Assembly: GCF_019402665.1 (NCBI RefSeq)
Contig: NZ_VSST01000017.1
Location: 1-64,000 of the forward strand
Origin: Bradyrhizobium canariense
Lineage (GTDB): Bacteria; Pseudomonadota; Alphaproteobacteria; Rhizobiales; Xanthobacteraceae
Length of the DNA stretch: 64,000 bases
Direction of reading: 5' to 3'
A model generated the notes under the pieces. That model had not been told where the DNA came from and made no database searches. It saw only the letters and a program-made list of their open reading frames with translations. Positions 57,263-64,000 of the stretch are shown here, in pieces; position 1 is the first letter of the stretch; every line of letters begins with the position of its first letter. The position numbers and the translations under genes were made by a program.

Positions 57263-57409
57263 ACCAGGCGAGGTCACCCAATCGCTCAGATGCGCGCTCG
57301 TCGCAGCTAAGCGCGCCTTCCTGAGAAGCTGCTCGCGCTCAGCACCAGCGGGGAGCCGGGCAGCTTGTTCTTTGAGCTGGGTGGCGTGCTCGTCCCAAGC
57401 GTTCTTCAA
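57245..57409 (-). CDS. Small helical hypothetical protein (54 aa)
   Basis: From TTG 57409 the minus-strand frame reads KNAWDEHATQLKEQAARLPA, GAEREQLLRKARLAATSAHL and SDWVTSPGLQPPE with TAA. This is a common short rhizobial protein type (ARLP-G-ERE-LLRKARQAETA-H--DWL-SPGL-PP). A stop codon occurs six codons before the TTG, so either TTG is the start or the original N-terminus was lost. Function unknown. Confidence 0.5.
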   Translation of the reverse strand: MKNAWDEHATQLKEQAARLPAGAEREQLLRKARLAATSAHLSDWVTSPGLQPPE

Positions 57410-57640
57410 GAGACCGGTTGTGCTTCACTCTGCGGCGTCGCTGAGACATGGAGCCATTCCTTGTGCCATGAACGCGAATCCAAAACCGAACAAGGTAAGT
57501 TCAGTTCCGGCCCCGGAACGAAGAAGTCCGACAACGAGGGGCGCTTCGTCTAGCGGCAGGCGCGCTGCCGATGTGCGACCCGACTTCAATTGCTCCGGGC
57601 TGCTGGTCGCCGCCATGTAATATCGATGACCGGGGCAAAG

Positions 57641-57693
57641 ACGGCCCCGGCCGTGGGGGCTTTTGGGGATCGTGGGCCGGGGCCGCTGGAGGT
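57641..57693 (+). repeat. GC-rich hairpin repeat, divergent copy 6
   Basis: ACGGCCCCGGCCGTGGGGG, CTTTTGGGGATCGTGGG, CCGGGGCCGCTGGAGG. Strong GGCCCCGG/CCGGGGCC arms. It shares the CTTTTGGG spacer with copies 2 and 4. Confidence 0.5.
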
Positions 57694-57803
57694 GCTTGGA
57701 CCTTGGGAGGCCAAGCGTTCGGAGCCTAGGAAAATTCGGCAATCAGATCTGTTCGCTTTCGCACATTGGCTATACGGTTTCCTTCGGGAGCGGAGTAGCT
57801 GCA

Positions 57804-57917
57804 ATGAAAGACATGCAGGCTCAGTTCAAAGCTCCGCAAGGATGCGACAGAGTGCGCGCTGATCCGAGACCTGGCGACCGATCCCAAGAAGCGAGAACTA
57901 TTCACCCGCCTGGCGGA
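57804..57917 (+). pseudogene. Small rhizobial protein, frameshifted and cut by an IS3 element
   Basis: The start MKDMQAQFKAPQ is followed, after a one-base shift, by ATECALIRDLATDPKKRELF and TRLADL. This is the CALIRDLATDPKKRELF-RLA motif of a short Bradyrhizobium protein. The match ends exactly where the IS3 orfB remnant begins (ISGITYVATW), so the insertion disrupted this gene. Confidence 0.6.
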
Positions 57918-58432
57918 TCTCCGGCATCACCTATGTCGCGACCTGGACCGGCTTCGTCTACGTCGCCTTTGTGATCGACGCGTATGCCCGCAGGATCCTC
58001 AGCTGGCGGGCCTCCCGCACGGCGCACGCAGGCTTCGTAGCTTGATGAGCTGGAGCAGGCCCTGCACGATCGCCGGTCCATCGCGGCGGCCTCGTGCATC
58101 ATAGCGATAGGGGCAGCCAATCCGCCCAATACGTCTCTATCAAATACACCGAACGCCTGGCTGAAGCTGGCGTCGAGCCTTCTGTCGGCAGCGTCGGAGA
58201 TTCCTATGACAACGCTCTCGCCGAAACCATCAACGGTCTCTACAAGGCCGAGGTGATCCATCGGCGCAGACCATGGCGCAGCTTCCAGCCCGTCGAGTTC
58301 GCGACGCTGGAATGGGTGGACTGGTTCAACAAGCGGCGGCTCCTGGCCCATTGGCAACATACCGCCGGCCGAAGCCGAGCAACGCTGCTACGCCATTCTG
58401 GAACAGCCGGCCATGGCGGCATAACTTAAACC
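57915..58432 (+). pseudogene. IS3-family transposase (orfB) C-terminal remnant
   Basis: Frames in order: ITYVATWTGFVYVAFVIDAY and ARRILSWRASRTAHAGF, then shifted SAQYVSIKYTERLAEAGVEP, SVGSVGDSYDNALAETINGL and YKAEVIHRRRPWRSFQPVEF with ATLEWVDWFNKRRLL. This is the DDE core of IS3-group transposases, with the second Asp region and the Glu (NALAETINGLYK) visible. The first half, orfA and several joints are missing. The right end (58438-58464) survives. Confidence 0.85.
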
Positions 58433-58437
58433 GAATG

Positions 58438-58464
58438 GCCTCCGGCAAACCCGGGGCGGTTCAG
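58438..58464. repeat. Right terminal inverted repeat of the IS3 remnant
   Basis: GGCCTCCGGCAAACCCGGGG then CGGTTCA. Reverse-complemented it starts TGAACCGCCCCGGG, the usual terminal repeat of the rhizobial IS3 group. The left end was not found. Confidence 0.6.
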
Positions 58465-58583
58465 GTTTTAACTCCAGCGACTCCCTTATCAGTGAAGCCC
58501 GCCGCGCGCATTTGCTTGCACAGCTTCGAAGCCAGCCGGAACATCGGGATCAAGTTGCCGGGATGATACTTACGCCGCTTCAT
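58461..58583 (-). CDS. Small hypothetical protein truncated by the IS3 end (40 aa)
   Basis: The frame begins MKRRKYHPGNLIPMFRLASK and continues LCKQMRAAGFTDKGVAGVKT. Its TGA lies inside the IS3 terminal repeat, so the original C-terminus has probably been removed by the insertion. Basic and helical, with a conserved-looking KLCKQMRAAGFTD stretch. Function unknown. Confidence 0.4.
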   Translation of the reverse strand: MKRRKYHPGNLIPMFRLASKLCKQMRAAGFTDKGVAGVKT

Positions 58584-59554
58584 GGAGGGGGCTCTCTCGT
58601 GGAGCTGCTACCATGGGTCGTGATACTGAGGCACACGGGGGCCGCGGGGCTATCTATTTCATCTGATAGGACAGCAGCACTGGCTTGATTAGCATCGTCG
58701 CCAGTGACACGTGGTAGCCCATCGGGGATACGTTGGCCCCGACATACAGGCAACGCATCGACTGCCTCATTCATGAAGGTTGTGCGTCCTGTGGGTGGCA
58801 GGCTTGGGCTACGTTCGAGCACCGCTCGGCGCGGCAAACCTCTACGCAAACGCAACGCAACGACACAAGCCGCTGAGGGAAACCTTGGCGGCTTTTGCGT
58901 GGAGGCACTATCAGCGGTCGTCTTCATGGCCCAACAGCTTGTGCGTCACGCGATTGATGAAATGGTTATTGCCGCAGGCTGGGCATTGCACGCACGAGGA
59001 TGAAGGAGGCGCGTGCCGCATTCGACTCAGCGTCGAACTGGTGCTGAACGTACTCGCCGCTTGTCGGGCAACGAACGTGATCGTGTCCATCATAGCCCAG
59101 CACCGGCCATGGCACCGCCCGGCCCATGACCTAGGTCAATGCTTCCCGGTGCACTTACCGCCGCCGCGCTTGCCACGGATGATATCCTCCGCCTGTGCAG
59201 AGGCAGGTCCGGAGCCGCATCATGAGGTGATGGCGATCTGAGCCAAACCTCATCCGAGTTCGCGACAAAGAAAATGCATGGAACGGATCAATGAGCGCAT
59301 CCAGAGTCTGGCCCTTCGGCCGCATCTGCGATCGCGCCATTACAACGAACTACCTCCGGCCGTTTTCAACGCAATCGGCCCTTTTGCGAAGTGGCCGCCG
59401 ACACCGACTACGTCCGATCATCGGGACAGACCGGAAGTGCGCGGCAAAACCAAAACGGCGCTTTTGATCCGAGGCGGATTCCACCGGCCCGCTTCAGCCT
59501 TGTCGCGGCCACTGATTGCGGGCAGACTAGCAGTGGCATGAGAGGGCAAGAGCC
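58584..59554. other. Interval with no confident gene
   Basis: A minus-strand frame (58911-59093) ends in CVQCPACGNNHFINRVTHKL and could be a zinc-ribbon scrap. Plus-strand frames are Arg-rich noise. I see no RNA gene or strong structure. It is probably decayed mobile-element DNA between the IS3 relic and the cyclase gene. Confidence 0.3.
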
Positions 59555-60991
59555 ATGCAACGTCGGCTTGCGGCCATTCTAGCGGCGGATGTGGTCGGCT
59601 ACAGCCGACTCATGGGCGCCGACGAGGTGGGGACCCTCAATTCCCTCAAGTCGCACCGGCGGGAACTGGTCGACTGCGGCATTTCCGAGCACCACGGCCG
59701 CATCGTCAAAACCACCGGCGATGGGATGCTGGTGGAATTCGCCAGCGTCGTGGATGCGGTCGCCTGTGCTGTCAAGATTCAGCGCAGCATGGTGGGGCGC
59801 AACGCAGGGATCGCTGCGGAACGGCAGGTCGTGTTCCGGATCGGGATCAACGTCGGCGATATTATCATCGACGGCGACGATATCTTCGGCGACGGCGTCA
59901 ACATCGCGGCACGCTTGGAAACGCTCTGCGAGCCCGGCGGCGTATGCATATCCAGGGCGGCGAACGACCAGATCCGGGACAAGCTGTCGATGGCGTTTGC
60001 TGATCTGGGCGAGCAGGCTGTGAAGAACATCTCGCGCGCGGTCGGCGTGTTCGGGCTCACTGCCAAGGACATCGAGGCAATTCCAGACGCCGCGATTCCC
60101 TCGTCTGCGGAAGACACGGTGGCGGCGTCAACCGTCCAACACAAGCAGGAAATTCACTTCTGCCAGACCGGGGACGGCGTGCAGCTGGCCTACGCCCGGA
60201 TGGGCCAAGGGCATCCGCTGGTGAAGACAGGGCACTGGATGACTCACATCGAATTCGACTTCGAAAGTCCGATCTGGCGGCATCTCTACCAGGAATTTTC
60301 CCGCGAGCACCTTTTCATCCGATATGACGCAAGGGGAAATGGGCTTTCGGATCGTGACGTCCCGGACGTAACATTCGAGCGGTTCGTCGACGACCTCGAT
60401 GCGGTGGTCGACGCCGCGGGCATCGAACGGTTCGCGCTGCTCGGCATATCCCAGGGGTGCGCCGTCTCGATTGCCTACGCGGTCCGCCATCCGGAGCGAG
60501 TGTCGCATCTGATTCTCTACGGAGGCTATGTCGTCGGGTGGAAGAAGCGCGCCAGGACCGAGGCGGAGAAGGCGGCCGGGGATGCGATGCTGACGCTGAT
60601 GCGGCTGGGATGGGGTCAGGAAAACCCGGCCTTCAGGCAGATGTTCACGTCCCAGTTTATTCCGGACGCTAACAAGGAGCAGGCCGACTGGTTTAACGAG
60701 CTACAGCGTATCTCGAGCTCGGCCGAAGACGCAGCGCGCAATTTACTGGCAAATGGCGAAGTGGAAATCAGTTCACTACTGCCGCAGGTCAAGGTGCCGA
60801 CCCTTGTCATGCATTGCCGCAACGACGCGAGGGTGCCGTTCGAGTCGGGCCGTCGGCTGGCCGCGGGGATTCCCGGTGCCCGCTTTGTCCCGCTCGAAGG
60901 CCGGAATCACATCATGCTGGAGGGCGAGCCGGCTTTGGCACGCTTTCTCGACGAGCTACGATCATTTCTTACCTCCGATACTCAACACTAA
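59555..60991 (+). CDS. Class III adenylate/guanylate cyclase fused to an alpha/beta hydrolase
   Basis: The 478-residue protein has an N-terminal class III cyclase domain (residues 1-175): [40 protein letters not shown] (metal-binding Asp in both), [20 protein letters not shown] and [20 protein letters not shown]. After a linker, a hydrolase domain (about 200-475) has [17 protein letters not shown], the nucleophile elbow [11 protein letters not shown] (Ser near 299), [11 protein letters not shown] and [11 protein letters not shown] (acid and His). No membrane segment is seen. Such cyclase-hydrolase fusions are characteristic of Bradyrhizobiaceae. The hydrolase part may act as a ligand sensor. 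ATG 59555. Confidence 0.92.
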   Translation: MQRRLAAILAADVVGYSRLMGADEVGTLNSLKSHRRELVDCGISEHHGRIVKTTGDGMLVEFASVVDAVACAVKIQRSMVGRNAGIAAERQVVFRIGINVGDIIIDGDDIFGDGVNIAARLETLCEPGGVCISRAANDQIRDKLSMAFADLGEQAVKNISRAVGVFGLTAKDIEAIPDAAIPSSAEDTVAASTVQHKQEIHFCQTGDGVQLAYARMGQGHPLVKTGHWMTHIEFDFESPIWRHLYQEFSREHLFIRYDARGNGLSDRDVPDVTFERFVDDLDAVVDAAGIERFALLGISQGCAVSIAYAVRHPERVSHLILYGGYVVGWKKRARTEAEKAAGDAMLTLMRLGWGQENPAFRQMFTSQFIPDANKEQADWFNELQRISSSAEDAARNLLANGEVEISSLLPQVKVPTLVMHCRNDARVPFESGRRLAAGIPGARFVPLEGRNHIMLEGEPALARFLDELRSFLTSDTQH

Positions 60992-61941
60992 AGGTACTGG
61001 ATACGGCGGCTCCGTTTTGCCGACCAATATACGCCACGGGTTTCCCCTTGATGTCTGTTCTTGGCCAAGCGAAGTGCACGATGTCCGCTATTTGGGTCGC
61101 TATCGGGGGAAAAGCGGACGTCGCACACAATCCGCGGGCGGTCTTATTGCGCTAACAATCCGAATGCGATAGTGCCACTATGCTTGCGAAAATCAGCAGT
61201 GCCGGGAGGGATTTTCTGTCGCTGGCGTCCGAGCCTTTGGTTCCGGCGCTGCGCCCTCGAGACAATGAGCGAGGGCCGAGTCCACGCCCCTAGCCGTTCG
61301 CGAGGTCTACAGCGGCCGAGTTCGATAGTTAGTCAGAAAGCTTTGGGCGCTGGACGGCAGGTCATCGAAACCACCGAGCTTGGCCATCATGAGCCAGGTG
61401 GCAAAATCCGCCTCAGCCTCCGGGGCGCTTTCTTGGCGATACTGGCGATGGAGCTAGAGGACATGGTGGTCCGATTGGTTTCAACCCGGCCGCGAAGCTG
61501 TTCATCGACACCGTCCGCGCGGCGGGAAAGGCAATTGGCAATTCAATCACAGTAATGACGGCGCGGGAGAGTTCAAACGCGAACCCTACGCCTCCCATCT
61601 CGCTGTAATAACCTTACCAACTAGTCGGCTCCTGGTCAGGTTGAAGGGACTGAGCAGGCTAACTAGGTAGGGCTCACCTCTGCTGATCCCCAACGGCAGT
61701 AATTCTCATCGTCACTGACGGCAACATCGCGTGGACCATCAGCTTGAGTGTTTCGACGGCGCGAATACGAACGTCATCCCGAGGTCTCTGTAAAAATTTA
61801 GTACCTAGCCTTACAGACGCTTCTGATGGCGCGATGGATTCAGCCCGGCGCGTTTGAGGTTCCTAGATTATGAACCACGGAATTGCCGGGCTATCGGTCT
61901 TTCAGATGTAGCCGGGAAGACCGGCGGCTACTCAGGCTTCG
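60992..61941. other. Interval with no recognisable gene
   Basis: Near 61065-61110 short sequences such as ATGTCCGCTATTTGGGTC and GGGGAAAAGCGGACGTCG resemble repeated intergenic debris common in this genus (compare 7448-7460). A trace reading GFNPAAKLFIDTVRAAGKAI (about 61480-61540) looks protein-like but matches no family I know. No RNA gene seen. Confidence 0.35.
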
Positions 61942-62970
61942 TCAGCGGCTTGCTGTGAGCTGCTGGCGGTAGCGCTCCGCGTCCCAGTTCAGCAAATCAT
62001 GCTCGCTCTCGGAGGAGAGATACACAATCTCGGCGTCGAGGGGGAGGCGGCTGGTCACGAGGGCGAGGCAGCTCAGCAGGGCTTCGGCGCCAGCGCTGGC
62101 GTCAGTGCGGATGAGACTGCCAAGTCCAGGGACGAGCAGAGCAACGGGCGGTGATTGCCCTGCAGCCTCGGCGCGCAAGCTCATATTTTGCAGGCTTTCG
62201 CCTTGCTCCAAGATCGGCAAGCCCGGCCCGAGAAAGACGACGTGATCGGGATACAGGGATCCGCTGGTGGCAATAACGCGGCAATAGCGATCGGTCGCGA
62301 TGCCGTGACAGATCCGATCTTTGGGTAAGCGATAATCAGTACCTGCACAGGTAATGCAGAGCGCGTTCTGATCGCCTGACGCGGCACTGCGTGGCGGCAG
62401 CGCCAGACGCGCTTCGACTTCCATCACCAGGGCTTCCGCGCCCGCGCAAGTTTCGGCCCCCACGACCAAGCCGTGATTACCGAGGATCAGCACGTTGACG
62501 TGGACATGCGCGATCGCTTCGCTGACCGCTTGGGCCAACGGCAGGCCCGGATGGAAGTAGCCGAGCCGAAGCCAAGATAATCCGCGCAAGCGATGTTCGA
62601 ACTCTTGGTGAGCGTCGGTGCGCACCGCCCATGCGATGGTGTTAACGGAATGGACGTGCAGTACGACAGGATGCGGCATCAACGCGTGCAGCGCAGTCTC
62701 AATCGAACCGCGTAGTTGAGTTATAGTATTTGGGGCCAACGGCACCCGATCATCGCCGCGCGCCAGAGCGGTGCGAGCGTCTGACAGCGCGACCGGCACG
62801 AAGATGTCCTTGTCTTCGGCGTCGGCGAGCCAAGTGCCTGAGGCTTTGACCCAGAGCACGTCGCCTTCTTTGACGGAAGAATTGCCCCCGGCGCCCTGCA
62901 CCAGCAGGATGTTTTTGCCGACGCGGGCGGACATACGGCGAAGTTCGGACAAGGCGCGAGGCTGTTTCAT
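61942..62970 (-). CDS. Class II aldolase/adducin family protein
   Basis: The 342-residue protein carries the class II aldolase fold: MSARVGKNILLVQGAGGNSS, VKEGDVLWVKASGTWLADAE, HALMPHPVVLHVHSVNTIAW (the zinc-binding HVH) and VNVLILGNHGLVVGAETCAG with the third His region. It is longer than simple fuculose aldolases (about 215 residues). The extra C-terminal domain (VVFLGPGLPILEQGE) occurs in aldolase-like proteins of sugar catabolic clusters. It follows the HAD gene by 10 bases and the FGGY kinase gene, so the operon probably phosphorylates, dephosphorylates and cleaves a sugar or polyol. ATG 62970. Confidence 0.88.
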   Translation of the reverse strand: MKQPRALSELRRMSARVGKNILLVQGAGGNSSVKEGDVLWVKASGTWLADAEDKDIFVPVALSDARTALARGDDRVPLAPNTITQLRGSIETALHALMPHPVVLHVHSVNTIAWAVRTDAHQEFEHRLRGLSWLRLGYFHPGLPLAQAVSEAIAHVHVNVLILGNHGLVVGAETCAGAEALVMEVEARLALPPRSAASGDQNALCITCAGTDYRLPKDRICHGIATDRYCRVIATSGSLYPDHVVFLGPGLPILEQGESLQNMSLRAEAAGQSPPVALLVPGLGSLIRTDASAGAEALLSCLALVTSRLPLDAEIVYLSSESEHDLLNWDAERYRQQLTASR

Positions 62971-62980
62971 GAAGCGATCC

Positions 62981-64000
<1,020 letters not shown>

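Noticed and set aside
60128..60508. Minus-strand frame inside the cyclase-hydrolase gene
   Set aside because: Shadow of a gene with intact motifs on the plus strand.

Overview
The window looks like a chromosomal segment of a slow-growing rhizobial alphaproteobacterium, most like Bradyrhizobium and its relatives (Nitrobacteraceae). The reasons are high GC with GC-rich third positions, paired phasins beside a PHB-depolymerase-like esterase, OpgC-type membrane acyltransferases, DUF2336/PilZ/HD-GYP proteins, GGAAC-N16/17-CGTT promoters of the alphaproteobacterial general stress sigma factor EcfG, and many very small conserved proteins of kinds I associate with Bradyrhizobium. Family names come from recognising sequences by eye. 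No database search was run.

Layout. 0.7-7.1 kb: polyhydroxyalkanoate genes (phasin, CopG-like regulator, esterase/depolymerase, second phasin) and an alpha/beta hydrolase, separated by remnants of an autotransporter, a tyrosine recombinase and a response-regulator receiver. 7.2-12.6 kb: an exonuclease and a group of small stress-type genes (DUF3606, YidB, YeaQ/GlsB) plus a truncated PolX. 12.6-14.8 kb: first copy of a module made of a small membrane protein and an OpgC acyltransferase. 15.4-18.2 kb: convergent LuxR-type response regulator and MASE1 hybrid histidine kinase. 19.9-25.0 kb: minus-strand PQQ-dehydrogenase cluster (quinoprotein dehydrogenase, cytochrome c, MoxJ-like binding protein, TIM-barrel isomerase, SMP-30 lactonase). 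27-36 kb: decayed accessory DNA with ISL3 and IS481 remnants, a DNA-ligase pseudogene, repeated GC-rich hairpins, a degenerate EAL protein, cold-shock protein, a truncated H-NS-like protein and microproteins. 36.5-43.2 kb: GGDEF-EAL protein, PstS-like binding protein, and a reductase/cytochrome b-heme pair. 43.5-48.6 kb: small genes, a PepSY-IS1182 chimera, a secreted Cys-rich protein and a single-domain receiver. 49.2-51.4 kb: second OpgC module. 51.6-55.5 kb: ABC-type binding protein and the DUF2336-PilZ-HD-GYP operon. 56-58.6 kb: IS110 and IS3 remnants. 59.6-61.0 kb: adenylate cyclase-hydrolase fusion. 61.9-64 kb: FGGY kinase, HAD phosphatase and class II aldolase, a sugar/polyol operon running off the right edge.

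Functional themes. Cyclic-di-GMP and other signalling recur (GGDEF-EAL, degenerate EAL, HD-GYP, two PilZ, adenylate cyclase, three receivers). Two periplasmic redox systems are present (PQQ dehydrogenase cluster; flavin/2Fe-2S reductase plus cytochrome b with a heme domain).

The strongest candidates for undescribed biology are: (1) the duplicated OpgC plus four-helix membrane protein module; (2) a duplicated 26-residue hydrophobic peptide gene that overlaps tail-to-tail with a second small gene in both copies; (3) the PQQ dehydrogenase cluster, whose enzyme lacks the usual vicinal disulfide but carries the lanthanide-type Asp-x-Asp; (4) the cytochrome b/heme fusion with its reductase; (5) a 52-residue H-NS-like protein without a DNA-binding domain. 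No rRNA, complete tRNA, CRISPR array or intact insertion sequence was found.
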